From positions 1 through 64,000 of the forward strand of contig CAMBZB010000007.1 in NCBI GenBank assembly GCA_945872245.1: a stretch of DNA of 64,000 nt, written 5' to 3'. This document shows positions 35,501 to 45,212 of this stretch, piece by piece (the first letter of the stretch is position 1; each line of letters begins with the position of its first letter). Made by a program: the position numbers and the translations under genes. The notes below the pieces were generated by a model that was not told the DNA's origin, did not search any database, and saw nothing but the letters and a program-made list of their open reading frames with translations. The stretch is from Flavobacterium psychrophilum (GTDB taxonomy: Bacteria; Bacteroidota; Bacteroidia; Flavobacteriales; Flavobacteriaceae).

Positions 35501-37165
35501 ATGTTGAAAAACAATTTTAAATACATTCTGTTTTTGCTTGTGTTAATACTGGTAAGTTGTGCCAAAAGAGGGTCTATTACCGGCGGTTTAAAAGACACAA
35601 TAGCTCCCATTTTGAAAATGAGTTTTCCAAAAAACTTTAGTACCAACTTTAAAGGCAACGAAATTAAATTGACTTTTGACGAGTATATCAAGTTGAAAGA
35701 CTTAAAAAAGCAATTGATTATTTCGCCTCCAATGAAGAATGAACCCTTGATATTGCCGACGAATATTAGCAAATATCTTACCATAAAAATAAATGATACG
35801 CTGCAACCCAACACCACTTATAGCTTCAATTTTGGACAAAGCATCGAAGACAACAATGAGGGAAACCCTTTCAATCAGTTCAAATATGTGTTTTCAACCG
35901 GTACATATATTGATTCATTAACTCTTGGTGGATCTATAAAAGAAGCGTACAACAAAGAAGTGGAATCATTTGTCTCGGTAATGCTCTATGATGTAAATGA
36001 TAAATTCAAGGATTCAGTTGTGTACAATGAAAATCCAAGGTATATCACCAATACTTTGGACAGCTTGAAAACTTTTAAATTAGAGAATTTAAAAGCTGGA
36101 AAATATGTTCTGGTAGCGATGAAAGATTATAATTCGAATACTAAATTTAATCCCGAAAAAGATAAAATAGGATTCAGAAAACAGTTTATTACAATTCCGA
36201 ATGATTCGCTTTTTGAGTTAAAATTATTTAAGGAATTGCGCCCTTTTAAAGCATTAAAACCCATTCAAACCTCAGAAAACAGATTAATACTTCCGTATGA
36301 AGGAGTAGCGAAAGATTCGAAAATTACACTGAAAAACGGATCCGAAATTTTACCTTCAATTATTACCAAGTTTCCCAAGAAAGACTCGCTTCAAATTTGG
36401 TTTAAACCTTTAAAAGTAGATTCTTTGCAGTTGGCTGTGGCCAAAGACAAATACAAAGGGGATTTTACTTTTATAATTAAAACCCAGAAAAAAGACAGCT
36501 TAAAAATTAGTGCTGTTCAAAATAGCATTTTAAATTTCAGGGAACAATTTACTTTGGAAACCGCTACACCACTGACTATATTTGACTATTCAAAAATAAA
36601 ACTCTTCAATAAAGATTCTGTCGCAGTGGATTTTAAAACGGAATATGATGATTTCAACCAGCAATTATTTTTTGATTTCAACAAGGAGCCATCAGAAAAA
36701 TATACTTTCAGCATTTTGCCTGGTGCATTAACCGATTATTTGGAACGATCGAATGATACCTTGATTTATAAGTTGGCGACAAAAGAGTTAGCCGATTATG
36801 GAAATCTAACGGTTAGTCTTCAAAATGTAAAACGTTTTCCAGTAATTGTCGAATTAACCAACGAAAAAGGGAATATACTCGCAACGGAATACTCCGAAAG
36901 CAACACTAAAGTCGAATTCAATTTGGTGGAGCCTTCCCTTTTTACACTTCGGTTAATTTATGACGACAACAAAAACAAGGAATGGGATTCAGGCAATTAT
37001 ATAGAAAAACGCCAGGCCGAGGAAGTGGTTTATTTTTTAAAACCCATTGACGTTCGCGCCAATTGGGATGTGGAACAAGTTTTTGATGTCAGTATTCCTT
37101 ATATTCCTGAAACAAAAAATAAAGTTGACAATAAGAATAAAGGTAAATCATCCATTGGACTTTAG
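35501..37165 (+). CDS. Lipoprotein with bacterial Ig-like domain
   Basis: A 554-residue protein. The start at 35501 (MLKNNFKYILFLLVLILVSC) is chosen over a GTG at 35477, because it places the lipobox LVSCAKRG directly after a normal signal peptide. The domain at about residues 30-130 (TIAPILKMSFPKNFSTNFKG, then EIKLTFDEYIKLKD, SFNFGQSIEDNNEGNP) is a Big_5-type Ig-like fold. Later residues hold a carboxypeptidase-regulatory-like beta region (GKYVLVAMKDYNSNTKFNPE). It is surface or periplasmic, with function unknown. Its 3' end overlaps the convergent amidase gene by 18 bases. Confidence 0.85.
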   Translation: MLKNNFKYILFLLVLILVSCAKRGSITGGLKDTIAPILKMSFPKNFSTNFKGNEIKLTFDEYIKLKDLKKQLIISPPMKNEPLILPTNISKYLTIKINDTLQPNTTYSFNFGQSIEDNNEGNPFNQFKYVFSTGTYIDSLTLGGSIKEAYNKEVESFVSVMLYDVNDKFKDSVVYNENPRYITNTLDSLKTFKLENLKAGKYVLVAMKDYNSNTKFNPEKDKIGFRKQFITIPNDSLFELKLFKELRPFKALKPIQTSENRLILPYEGVAKDSKITLKNGSEILPSIITKFPKKDSLQIWFKPLKVDSLQLAVAKDKYKGDFTFIIKTQKKDSLKISAVQNSILNFREQFTLETATPLTIFDYSKIKLFNKDSVAVDFKTEYDDFNQQLFFDFNKEPSEKYTFSILPGALTDYLERSNDTLIYKLATKELADYGNLTVSLQNVKRFPVIVELTNEKGNILATEYSESNTKVEFNLVEPSLFTLRLIYDDNKNKEWDSGNYIEKRQAEEVVYFLKPIDVRANWDVEQVFDVSIPYIPETKNKVDNKNKGKSSIGL

Positions 37166-37921
37166 TTCGAATGAATCCCTGTCGTTGAGAAATCCAAATT
37201 TTTTTCTGGTTTCAAGCAAATTCTCCTTGTTTAATTCGGTTATGAAAACCCATTCTGTATCTTGCGGTTCCAACATATAATTTCCAAGAAAATCGATTGT
37301 TTGTGAATGTCCGTTGTATTCTAATTGAGAAGCGTCGAAACCAATTCTGTTCACGCCAATAGTATAACACATATTTTCGACCGAACGAGCTTTGAGCAAA
37401 ATATCCCAAGCATTAATGCGCGGTTTTGGCCAATTGGCAACATAAAGCAAAACATCATAATCTTCTATATTTCGTGCAAAAACCGGGAAACGCAAATCGT
37501 AACATACCAGTGGACAAATCCTCCATCCTAAATAATCTACAATCAATTTTTTAGTGCCAGAAGTATAAACTTTGTCTTCTCCAGCCAAGGTAAACAAATG
37601 GCATTTATCATAAAATTGTACTTCGCCTGACTGAAAAACAAACACCAATCGGTTGTAGAAATTGTTGTTTTCTTCAATGATTAAACTTCCTGTAATCGCA
37701 CTGTTCTTGGATTTTGCCAAAGATTGTAGCCACGAAATAGTTTCTCCTTGCATGGTTTCGCCAACGGTTGAAGGATTCATCGTAAAACCCGTAGTGAACA
37801 TTTCCGGAAGCACAATCAAATCGACTTTTTCAGCAATAGAATTGATTTTTTCTTCGAAGTAGTTTCGGTTGGCTTTTGGGTTTTCCCAGAATAAGGAAGA
37901 TTGGATTAATGCAACTTTCAT
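37148..37921 (-). CDS. Nitrilase-superfamily omega-amidase
   Basis: A 257-residue carbon-nitrogen hydrolase of the YafV/Nit2 group, which cleaves omega-amides such as alpha-ketoglutaramate in methionine-salvage-type metabolite repair. The Glu-Lys-Cys triad is visible: Glu40 in LIVLPEMFTTGF, Lys in YDKCHLFTLAGE and Cys in PLVCYDLRFP. No signal peptide. It is a single gene that overlaps the convergent Ig-like lipoprotein gene by 18 bases. The substrate is inferred from the family. Confidence 0.9.
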   Translation of the reverse strand: MKVALIQSSLFWENPKANRNYFEEKINSIAEKVDLIVLPEMFTTGFTMNPSTVGETMQGETISWLQSLAKSKNSAITGSLIIEENNNFYNRLVFVFQSGEVQFYDKCHLFTLAGEDKVYTSGTKKLIVDYLGWRICPLVCYDLRFPVFARNIEDYDVLLYVANWPKPRINAWDILLKARSVENMCYTIGVNRIGFDASQLEYNGHSQTIDFLGNYMLEPQDTEWVFITELNKENLLETRKKFGFLNDRDSFELKSNG

Positions 37922-37934
37922 TTTATAAAATTAG

Positions 37935-38069
37935 TAAAAATTGGCACACAGATAACGCGGATTAAACAGATAAACACGGATTTTAAATTTGGTTAAAACA
38001 AAAAAAGCATCCAAATCAATGAATGCGTTTTTTACTTTTGGCTAATGCCTTATGACTTTTGCCTAAGAA
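37935..38069. repeat. Spacer with reiterated words and sdh terminator
   Basis: The spacer contains CACACAGATAACGCGGATT followed by a near-copy (AACAGATAAACACGGATTTT), then a terminator-like hairpin (AAAAAAGCAT at 38001-38010 and ATGCGTTTTTT at 38023-38033) that ends sdhCAB on the minus strand. At 38031-38066 comes the word TTTTGGCTAATGCC with its near-inverted GACTTTTGCCTAAG. No gene. Confidence 0.6.
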
Positions 38070-38816
38070 CTATCCTTTCATACTTGCCGATAAATACTCT
38101 CTGTTCATACGGGCAATATTCTCCAGTGAAATTCCTTTAGGACATTCCACTTCGCAAGCTCCAGTATTGGTACAGTTTCCGAAACCTTCCGCATCCATTT
38201 GCTTGACCATATTCAAAACTCGGTCAGTCGCTTCTACTCTTCCTTGTGGCAATAAGGCGTATTGAGATACTTTTGCCGCAACGAATAGCATGGCTGACGA
38301 GTTTTTACAAGTCGCCACACAAGCTCCACAACCAATGCAAGTAGCGGCATCAAAAGCTCTGTCGGCATCGTGTTTTGGAATTGGAATCGTATTGGCGTCT
38401 ACTGGATTTCCTGATGTATTTATAGACACGAAACCACCTGCTTGTTGTATTCTATCAAAAGCCCTTCTGTCAACCACCAAATCTTTTATAATTGGAAATG
38501 CTTTTGCTCTAAAAGGTTCGATATAGATCTCATCTCCGTCTTTGAACATTCGCATGTGCAACTGACAAGTTGGTATTCCTCGGTCTGGCCCATGAGCTTC
38601 TCCATTGATGAACAATGAACAAGAACCACAAATTCCTTCGCGGCAATCATGGTCAAAAGCAACTGTATCTTCGCCTTTTTGTATTAATTCTTCGTTTAAA
38701 ATGTCTAACATTTCTAGGAAAGACATATCGCTTTCGATGCCATCTACAAAATAGTCAACAATTTTTCCGGCAGAATTGGCATTTGGCTGACGCCATATTT
38801 TTAATTTAAGTTTCAT
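38070..38816 (-). CDS. sdhB: Succinate dehydrogenase/fumarate reductase iron-sulfur subunit
   Basis: A 248-residue subunit that carries electrons from the flavoprotein to the membrane anchor. Three cluster-binding sets are visible: [2Fe-2S] in CREGICGSC, [4Fe-4S] in [11 protein letters not shown] and [3Fe-4S] in [14 protein letters not shown]. The start at 38816 ([10 protein letters not shown]) is preferred over an upstream ATG at 38837. It is the last gene of sdhC-sdhA-four-helix-bundle-sdhB, unusually separated from sdhA by an inserted gene and word-rich spacers. Confidence 0.95.
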   Translation of the reverse strand: MKLKLKIWRQPNANSAGKIVDYFVDGIESDMSFLEMLDILNEELIQKGEDTVAFDHDCREGICGSCSLFINGEAHGPDRGIPTCQLHMRMFKDGDEIYIEPFRAKAFPIIKDLVVDRRAFDRIQQAGGFVSINTSGNPVDANTIPIPKHDADRAFDAATCIGCGACVATCKNSSAMLFVAAKVSQYALLPQGRVEATDRVLNMVKQMDAEGFGNCTNTGACEVECPKGISLENIARMNREYLSASMKG

Positions 38817-38830
38817 AATATTTAGTTTAT

Positions 38831-39263
38831 TGGCCATAAGGCAAAAGGCAAAAGTGGTATTACTTGCTCAATGACTTTATAAAGGCGTTTAACATTTTAC
38901 TTTCTTCTGTAATTATTTGTGTAATCTCGTTAAATTTTAAATCACTAATAAAATTCAATTCATTAGCTATTATAATTTGTGTTTCTAATTCAAATAATGA
39001 ACCTCTTGCGATTTTCAGAAAATGAATATAACTTATCGTTGAATTTCTTCCCCAGCCTTCAGCTATATTAGAAGGAATTGAAACCGCAGCTCTTTTTATT
39101 TGACTTTGTAAACCAAAGATTTCATCCTTTGGAAAACTTTCTAAATTAGTATAAATTGTTTTTACAAGTACGATGCCTTTTTGCCAAATCAATAAATCTT
39201 TATATGTTTTTATATCACTCATTGACTTTTAACTATTAGCTTCTGCCTTTTGACTATTGGCTT
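38831..39263. repeat. Inverted word pairs bracketing the four-helix-bundle gene in sdh
   Basis: To the left, 38831-38849 reads TGGCCATAAGGCAAAAGGC; to the right, 39245-39263 reads GCCTTTTGACTATTGGCTT. These are imperfect inverted copies of the same words (CAAAAGGC/GCCTTTTG exact). The right spacer, up to 39303, repeats the words further (TTTTGGCTAATGGC and so on). It suggests that the gene at 38860-39222 was inserted as a unit, though slippage-generated words could give the same look. Confidence 0.5.
38860..39222 (-). CDS. Four-helix-bundle protein (23S rRNA intervening-sequence family)
   Basis: A 120-residue protein of the S23/IVP four-helix-bundle family, known from intervening sequences in 23S rRNA genes and scattered elsewhere in genomes. 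The signature is [20 protein letters not shown] followed by SNIAEGWGR, and [18 protein letters not shown]. No enzyme activity is established. It lies inside the sdh operon between sdhA (39304) and sdhB (38816), in the same direction, flanked by inverted A/T-rich words. A second member is at 47489-47857 inside the suf operon. Confidence 0.9.
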   Translation of the reverse strand: MSDIKTYKDLLIWQKGIVLVKTIYTNLESFPKDEIFGLQSQIKRAAVSIPSNIAEGWGRNSTISYIHFLKIARGSLFELETQIIIANELNFISDLKFNEITQIITEESKMLNAFIKSLSK

Positions 39264-39303
39264 TTTTCTAATTAACTTTTGGCTAATGGCTCTTGCCTAT
39301 AAA

Positions 39304-41304
39304 CTATTTATAACTACGAGTGGCTAATTTAATATTTTCATAAACCAAAGGCTCTTTGTGTAGCACCGCATCACTTGGTTTTCCTTTGTATTCCCAAGCG
39401 GCAACATAAGCAAAATTTTCGTCGTCACGTTGTGCTTCTCCATCTTCGGTTTGGTATTCTTCACGAAAGTGTCCTCCACAAGATTCGTTTCGGTGTAGTG
39501 CATCTTTAGCGAACAACTCTCCTAGTTCTAAGAAATCTGCTACCCGGCCTGCTTTTGCTAATTCTGGATTAAAACTATCGGCAGTCCCCGGCACTTTAAC
39601 TTCTTTATAAAATTCTTCTCGCAAAGCAGCAATTTGCACAATGGCTTCATTTAACCCTTTTTCATTTCGAGCCATACCCACATTATTCCACATTATTTTA
39701 CCTAATTTCTTATGAAAATAATCAACAGATTTTGTTCCATTGTTGTTTATGAATTGTTCGATTTGTTCTTTTACTTTTTTCTCAGCTTCCACAAATTCAG
39801 GTAAATCGGTAGATATAGGCCCTGTTTTAATTTCTGGGGCTAAATAATCCCCAATGGTGTAGGGCAATACAAAATAACCATCGGCTAAACCTTGCATCAA
39901 TGCTGAAGCACCTAATCTATTGGCACCGTGATCAGAAAAATTGGATTCTCCGATAGAGAAACATCCTGGAATTGTAGTTTGTAAGTTATAATCAACCCAA
40001 GTTCCACCCATGGTGTAATGCACTGCTGGATAAATCATCATGGGAGAAGTGTACGGATCTTCGTCTACAATTTTCTCATACATTTGAAATAAGTTGCCGT
40101 ATTTACTGGCAACAACTGCTCTTCCAAGTTTTATAATCAAAGCTTTATCATTTGCATCCAAACCTTTTACGAAAGCTTGTTCTTTTCCATAACGCTGAAT
40201 GGCATCTGCAAAATCCAAGTAAACAGCTTCCCCTGTTTTGTTTACACCAAAACCAGCATCGCAACGCTCTTTTGCAGCTCTCGACGAAATGTCACGAGGA
40301 GCTAGATTTCCAAAAGAGGGGTATCTTCTTTCTAAATAATAATCTCTTTCTGATTCCGACAAATCTGTTGGTTTTTTCTTTCCTTCACGAATTGCTTTTG
40401 CATCTTCGAGCTTTGCAGGAACCCAAATACGACCGTCATTACGCAATGATTCTGACATCAAAGTCAATTTCGATTGGTGATCTCCCGAAACAGGAATACA
40501 CGTGGGGTGAATTTGTGTATAACAAGGATTGGCAAAAAAAGCTCCTTTTTTATGTATTTTCCAAGCTGCGGTGGCGTTACTTCCCATGGCGTAAGTGGAA
40601 AGAAAAAACACATTTCCGTACCCTCCAGAAGCTATAACGACCGCGTGAGCAGAATGTCTTTCAATTTCTCCTGAAACTAAATCACGGGCTATAATCCCAC
40701 GAGCTTTTCCTTCAACGACTACTAAGTCTAACATCTCGTGACGACTAAAGGATTTTATTTTACCACGACCGATTTGACGGTTCATGGCTGAATAAGCGCC
40801 TAACAATAATTGTTGTCCGGTTTGTCCTTTGGCATAAAATGTTCTGGCTACCAAAGTTCCACCAAAAGAACGATTGTCCAGCAAACCACCGTATTCACGT
40901 GCCAATGGAACGCCTTGCATCACGCATTGGTCAATAATATTGGTAGAAACTTCGGCCAAACGGTGCACGTTTGCCTCACGAGAACGATAATCGCCTCCTT
41001 TGATAGTATCATAAAACAACCGGAAAGTGGAATCTCCGTCGCCTTGATAATTTTTTGCCGCGTTAATTCCTCCTTGTGCTGCAATCGAGTGTGCACGACG
41101 TGGAGAATCTTGAAAGCAAAAAGTTTTTACGTTATAGCCCAATTCTGCCAAAGTTGCAGCGGCAGAACTTCCAGCAAGTCCAGTTCCAACAACAATAATA
41201 TCGATATTACGCTTGTTGGCAGGGTTTACTAAATTAATATGATCTTTATAATTTGTCCATTTGTCCGAAATTGAACCACTTGGAATTTTTGAATCTAATG
41301 CCAT
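39304..41304 (-). CDS. sdhA: Succinate dehydrogenase/fumarate reductase flavoprotein subunit
   Basis: A 666-residue catalytic subunit that oxidises succinate to fumarate. The FAD-binding motif [19 protein letters not shown] is at the N terminus, and the His that carries covalent FAD is in [13 protein letters not shown]. Catalytic-domain motifs include [15 protein letters not shown] and [15 protein letters not shown]. The order sdhC-sdhA-sdhB is that of Bacteroidetes type-B complexes. It starts 12 bases after sdhC. Confidence 0.96.
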   Translation of the reverse strand: MALDSKIPSGSISDKWTNYKDHINLVNPANKRNIDIIVVGTGLAGSSAAATLAELGYNVKTFCFQDSPRRAHSIAAQGGINAAKNYQGDGDSTFRLFYDTIKGGDYRSREANVHRLAEVSTNIIDQCVMQGVPLAREYGGLLDNRSFGGTLVARTFYAKGQTGQQLLLGAYSAMNRQIGRGKIKSFSRHEMLDLVVVEGKARGIIARDLVSGEIERHSAHAVVIASGGYGNVFFLSTYAMGSNATAAWKIHKKGAFFANPCYTQIHPTCIPVSGDHQSKLTLMSESLRNDGRIWVPAKLEDAKAIREGKKKPTDLSESERDYYLERRYPSFGNLAPRDISSRAAKERCDAGFGVNKTGEAVYLDFADAIQRYGKEQAFVKGLDANDKALIIKLGRAVVASKYGNLFQMYEKIVDEDPYTSPMMIYPAVHYTMGGTWVDYNLQTTIPGCFSIGESNFSDHGANRLGASALMQGLADGYFVLPYTIGDYLAPEIKTGPISTDLPEFVEAEKKVKEQIEQFINNNGTKSVDYFHKKLGKIMWNNVGMARNEKGLNEAIVQIAALREEFYKEVKVPGTADSFNPELAKAGRVADFLELGELFAKDALHRNESCGGHFREEYQTEDGEAQRDDENFAYVAAWEYKGKPSDAVLHKEPLVYENIKLATRSYK

Positions 41305-41316
41305 TATAATTGAATA

Positions 41317-41985
41317 TTAAATTTGATTAAAATGATGAAACAAGGCAATAAAAATAAAACCGAAAGGAACTATAATTGCAAAAGTATATCCCAGCTTGTG
41401 CAACGCTTTGGCATATTTGTTATCAAAGCCTACCGATTGAAATGAAGAATTGAAACCGTGCCACAAATGTACTGATAACAACAAAAATGATACGCAATAC
41501 AATGCGGTACGAATTGGACTTGCGAATTTATGGACCAATTCCGAGAAATATCGTGTTTCCTCTATTGCATTTACATTTACATATTTGTACATCATTTCAG
41601 CAAACCAGAAATCATAAAAATGCAATACTAAAAACGCTAAAACTACTGAACCAGAAACAATCATGTTTCTAGATGCCCAAGAAGCATTGGCAGCCCCATT
41701 ATACTTGGCGTACCCAATTGGTCTTGCACTCCTGTTTTTAAAATCCAAAACAAAACCCATAATAAAGTGAAAAACAACACCCGAAACCAAAATGGGCTGC
41801 ATGATGAATTGTACCAAAGGATTATACCCCATAAAATGGGACATCTCGTTGAAAGTATCGGCACTAAAAACCGAAGTCATGTTGATAAAAAAATGTAATG
41901 ATAGAAACATAATCAAAAAAAGCCCCGAAAGTGCCATCGCAACTTTTCTTGCAATGGATGACTTTAATAACGTAGATTTTGCCAT
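41317..41985 (-). CDS. sdhC: Succinate dehydrogenase cytochrome b subunit (type B)
   Basis: A 222-residue membrane protein with about five membrane segments, e.g. KVAMALSGLFLIMFLSLHFF and FIMGFVLDFK. Heme-ligand candidate His residues lie in SLHFFINM, GVVFHFIMGF, VLHFYDFW and LSVHLWHGF. It anchors the dehydrogenase and passes electrons to menaquinone. It is the first gene of sdhCAB and lies behind a good promoter (42018-42048). The assignment to the single-subunit type-B anchor follows from length and family. Confidence 0.93.
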   Translation of the reverse strand: MAKSTLLKSSIARKVAMALSGLFLIMFLSLHFFINMTSVFSADTFNEMSHFMGYNPLVQFIMQPILVSGVVFHFIMGFVLDFKNRSARPIGYAKYNGAANASWASRNMIVSGSVVLAFLVLHFYDFWFAEMMYKYVNVNAIEETRYFSELVHKFASPIRTALYCVSFLLLSVHLWHGFNSSFQSVGFDNKYAKALHKLGYTFAIIVPFGFIFIALFHHFNQI

Positions 41986-42337
41986 AAGAAATTGGAATAA
42001 AATTTATAAAAGTTGTGCAAAAATAAAGTAAATACAAATGAACTACAACCTTTTCTTTACTATTTATAATAAATCTAAAGTTGGTGATTAAGCCAACATA
42101 AACCCTTCTAAAACGGCCCTATTTTGACATATTATCATTATAATATGTATGTTTTCGATCTTTTTACGTTTTAATACGTTTATTTTGAGACATCCGTTTA
42201 TTTGGCCTAGTAAAATATACTGTTTTGGCTTGTCGGAGAGAGCTTTTTTTAAACAAACAAAAATTAAAATGTTATTTTTCTTTTTTTGTATTCAAAGTGT
42301 CTATTTTTGATTACTCAAAGTAAAAATCCGAATTGTT
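41986..42337. other. Divergent intergenic region between sdhC and aminopeptidase P
   Basis: 352 bases without a gene. The left end holds the sdh promoter (42018-42048). The right side has TATTTTTG at 42302-42309, a possible -7 box for the aminopeptidase gene without a matching -33. The middle is A/T rich, and no RNA gene or clear operator was seen. Confidence 0.6.
42018..42048 (-). promoter_or_regulatory. Promoter for sdhCAB
   Basis: The minus strand has TTG (42046-42048), a 20-base spacer and TATTTTTG (42018-42025), matching the Bacteroidetes -33/-7 promoter. The -7 box ends 32 bases before the sdhC start. Confidence 0.75.
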
Positions 42338-43630
42338 ATGAAATACCATCAAATCGACCGACAACTTTTCATAAAAAACCGCACCAAATTTACGGCCGAA
42401 ATGAAGCCCAAAAGCATTGCGATTTTCAACTCTAATGATATTTATCCTGTTTCTGCCGATAGCACATTGCCCTTCGCGCAACATCGTGATATTTTTTATT
42501 TAAGCGGAGTTGATCAAGAAGAAAGTATTTTGCTGCTGTTTCCCGATGCCCCATACGAAAACCAAAGAGAAATGCTGTTCCTGAAAGAAACTAGTGAACA
42601 CATTGCGGTTTGGGAAGGAGAAAAACTGAACAAAGACCAAGCTTTTGAAGTTTCAGGAATCAAAACCGTCCACTGGTTACAAGATTTCGAAAAGGTTTTA
42701 TCCGAAATGATGACCTATTGCGACACAATTTACATCAACACCAACGAGCATTATCGTGCAAACGTGCAAACCGAAACGCGTGAAGCCCGATTTGTAAAAT
42801 GGTGGAAATCCAACTACCCGGCACATCAAGTTGCAAAAAGCAATCCGATTCTTCAAAGGTTGCGCTCCGTTAAAGAAAGTGAAGAATTGGATTTAATCCA
42901 AAATGCCTGCAACATTACTGAAAAAGGGTTCAGGAGATTACTTCCTTTTGTAAAACCAAACGTAATGGAATACGAAATTGAAGCCGAATTGATTCACGAG
43001 TTTGTCCGCAATCGTTCTAAAGGTTTTGCCTACACGCCGATAATCGCTTCGGGGAATAATGCCAATGTGTTACATTACATCAAAAACAACCGACAATGCA
43101 AAGCGGGAGATTTAATCTTGCTTGACGTTGCTGCTGAATATGCCAATTATTCGAGTGATTTAACAAGAACAATACCTGTTTCAGGACGTTACAACGATAG
43201 GCAAAAAGCGGTTTATAATGCTGTTTTACGTGTTAAAAATGACGCAACAAAAATGCTGACTCCTGGGACACTCTGGAAAGAATACCATTTAGAAGTGGGA
43301 AAAATAATGACCTCGGAATTGCTTGGTTTGGGATTGATTGACAAAGCCGATGTACAAAACGAAAACCCGGATTGGCCAGCCTACAAAAAATATTTTATGC
43401 ACGGCACCTCGCATCATATGGGATTAGATACACACGATTACGGAATCCTGACCGAACCGATGCAGGCCAATATGGTTTTTACCGTTGAGCCAGGAATCTA
43501 CATTCCAGCTGAAGGTTTCGGCATTCGATTAGAGGATAATGTAGTCGTTCAGGAAACAGGCGAACCTTTCAATTTAATGCGAAATATTCCGATTGAAGTG
43601 GAGGAGATTGAGAGTTTGATGAACAGTTAA
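42338..43630 (+). CDS. pepP: Aminopeptidase P family (Xaa-Pro aminopeptidase)
   Basis: A 430-residue peptidase that removes an N-terminal residue ahead of proline. Domain order is an N-terminal creatinase-type domain (about 1-170) followed by a pita-bread M24 metallopeptidase. Metal ligands are visible: GDLILLDVAAEYANYSSDLTR (two Asp), HGTSHHMGLDTHD (His), FTVEPGIYI (Glu) and GIRLEDNVVV (Glu). The length and motifs agree with cytoplasmic aminopeptidase P. It is a single gene, divergent from sdhC. Confidence 0.92.
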   Translation: MKYHQIDRQLFIKNRTKFTAEMKPKSIAIFNSNDIYPVSADSTLPFAQHRDIFYLSGVDQEESILLLFPDAPYENQREMLFLKETSEHIAVWEGEKLNKDQAFEVSGIKTVHWLQDFEKVLSEMMTYCDTIYINTNEHYRANVQTETREARFVKWWKSNYPAHQVAKSNPILQRLRSVKESEELDLIQNACNITEKGFRRLLPFVKPNVMEYEIEAELIHEFVRNRSKGFAYTPIIASGNNANVLHYIKNNRQCKAGDLILLDVAAEYANYSSDLTRTIPVSGRYNDRQKAVYNAVLRVKNDATKMLTPGTLWKEYHLEVGKIMTSELLGLGLIDKADVQNENPDWPAYKKYFMHGTSHHMGLDTHDYGILTEPMQANMVFTVEPGIYIPAEGFGIRLEDNVVVQETGEPFNLMRNIPIEVEEIESLMNS

Positions 43631-43770
43631 ATTTGTAATCCCTTAGTATCACTAAATTTTTCCTTTATTAAAAAAGTTCCATAAGGATTTTAGTACATTA
43701 ATTTTCCTAACCTAAAATTTAATTTTAATTGGTTTTTGATTGGGATCGTGAGGAGTTTCAAGAAATAAAA

Positions 43771-43803
43771 AAACCGACAGGTTTTTAAAACCTGTCGGGT
43801 TTA
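43771..43803. terminator. Terminator between aminopeptidase P and sufD
   Basis: AAACCGACAGGTTTT pairs with AAAACCTGTCGGGTTT (one bulged C). It is related to the palindrome at 35383-35410. It can serve convergent pepP and sufD. Confidence 0.8.
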
Positions 43804-43816
43804 ACTTTATAATTAA

Positions 43817-45133
43817 CTACAAATCAAATCCTATTTTCACGCCTAATTTATTGGCGATAATAGTGGTAATGCGTTTTTTGAGTTCTGGTATTTTGATGTT
43901 TTCGATAACTGCGTTCGAGAAAGCGTACATCAATAAGGCTTTGGCTTCTTTTTTCGGGATGCCACGGGCTTGCATATAGAACATGGCGGTTTCGTCTAAT
44001 TGTCCAACGGTACAACCATGGGAACATTTTACATCGTCGGCAAAAATCTCCAATTGTGGTTTGGCATTTATTGTTGATTTGTCGCCTAACAAAATGTTGT
44101 TGCTTTTTTGGAAAGCATTTGTTTTTTGGGCTTCTTTCTCGACATACACTTTTCCATTGAAAACACCGGTAGAACGATCGGAAAAGATACCTTTATAATC
44201 CTGGAAACTTTCGCAATTTGGAGTTGCATGATTTACCAAAGTATAATGATCCACATGTTGTTTTTCGCCAATAATGGTGATTCCGTTTAGTGTGCTGGTC
44301 AATCGTTCTCCGAAATGATAGAAATTCAGGTTGTTTCGGGTCAAATTCCCCCCGAAAGAGAAGGTGTGAACTGATACATGGCTTTCTTTTTGTTGAGAAA
44401 CGAAGGTGTTGTCAATCAGATTGGCTTCGTGATTGTCATTTTGGATTTTATAATAATCCACGATGGCACGTTTCTGAGCAAAAATCTCGGTAACCGAGTT
44501 GGTCAAAACCGGATTTTCGTTTAAACTTTGATGTCTTTCGATGATTTGAACGTGTGAATTCTCGCCCACAATCACCAAGTTTCTTGGCTGTACCAAAAGT
44601 GCTGCTTCTGAACCGGTTGAGAAATACATAATCTCGATGGGTTTGTCCGCCACTTTGCTTTTCGGAATATTGATATAAGCTCCTTCATTGGCAAAAGCCG
44701 TATTCAGAGAAGTTAAACTTTCGTCCTTGCTCGCCACTTTATTAAAATAAGTATCGATAACCATTTTGTATTTTGGCTTATTCAATGCCGATGACATCAA
44801 GCAAACATCTATTCCCTCGTGAGTCGTGGAAGATAGATTCGAACTAAAAACACCGTCGATAAACACCAATTTGTAAGTATCGATTTCGTGTAAAAAATAT
44901 TTTTTTACATCTCTGAATTCAATAGCCGTTTCGTTTTTTGGGAATACGCTAAAATCATTTTTGAGAATGGCATTCAGCGAAGTATATTTCCAAGCTTCGT
45001 CTTTTTTGGTTGGAAAACCTTTATTTTCAAAGTTTTTTAAAGCTGAAGTTCGTACATCATGAAGTTCGGTTTGAACATCGACGCGCTCTTCAAAAGCCAT
45101 AAAAGACGATAGTAATTTTTCTTTTAATTCCAT
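43817..45133 (-). CDS. sufD: SufD, Fe-S cluster scaffold subunit
   Basis: A 438-residue protein of the SufBCD scaffold. It shares the beta-helix core with SufB but lacks SufB's length. The C-terminal block CSHGCTVGQLDETAMFYMQ with RGIPKKEAKALL is the SufB/SufD signature. It is the last gene of sufA-like/four-helix-bundle/sufB/sufC/sufD on the minus strand. From memory, sufS normally follows sufD in flavobacteria, but here sufS is about 36 kb away (6137-7351). Confidence 0.94.
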   Translation of the reverse strand: MELKEKLLSSFMAFEERVDVQTELHDVRTSALKNFENKGFPTKKDEAWKYTSLNAILKNDFSVFPKNETAIEFRDVKKYFLHEIDTYKLVFIDGVFSSNLSSTTHEGIDVCLMSSALNKPKYKMVIDTYFNKVASKDESLTSLNTAFANEGAYINIPKSKVADKPIEIMYFSTGSEAALLVQPRNLVIVGENSHVQIIERHQSLNENPVLTNSVTEIFAQKRAIVDYYKIQNDNHEANLIDNTFVSQQKESHVSVHTFSFGGNLTRNNLNFYHFGERLTSTLNGITIIGEKQHVDHYTLVNHATPNCESFQDYKGIFSDRSTGVFNGKVYVEKEAQKTNAFQKSNNILLGDKSTINAKPQLEIFADDVKCSHGCTVGQLDETAMFYMQARGIPKKEAKALLMYAFSNAVIENIKIPELKKRITTIIANKLGVKIGFDL

Positions 45134-45143
45134 ATTCTTTATT

Positions 45144-45207
45144 GTTTAAAGTTTAAGGTTTAAAAGTTTAAAGTTATCGTGCTAACTTTAAACTTTAGAC
45201 TTTAAAC
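45144..45207. repeat. Word-based hairpin in the sufC-sufD spacer
   Basis: AAAGTTTAAAGTTA (45163-45176) pairs perfectly with TAACTTTAAACTTT (45183-45196), loop TCGTGC. Both arms belong to a longer run of the words GTTTAAAG and CTTTAAAC (45144-45207). Its location inside the operon spacer (45134-45212) mirrors the other word hairpins in this window. Confidence 0.7.
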
Positions 45208-45212
45208 AAATT

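Noticed and set aside
40152..40637. Open frame of 161 codons on the plus strand within sdhA
   Set aside because: It lies wholly antisense to a well-conserved gene, has no recognisable domain and no promoter or ribosome-binding signal.
42285..42309. Promoter for aminopeptidase P (TTTG plus TATTTTTG)
   Set aside because: Only 13 bases separate the two boxes, far from the usual 19, so I mention only a possible -7 box.
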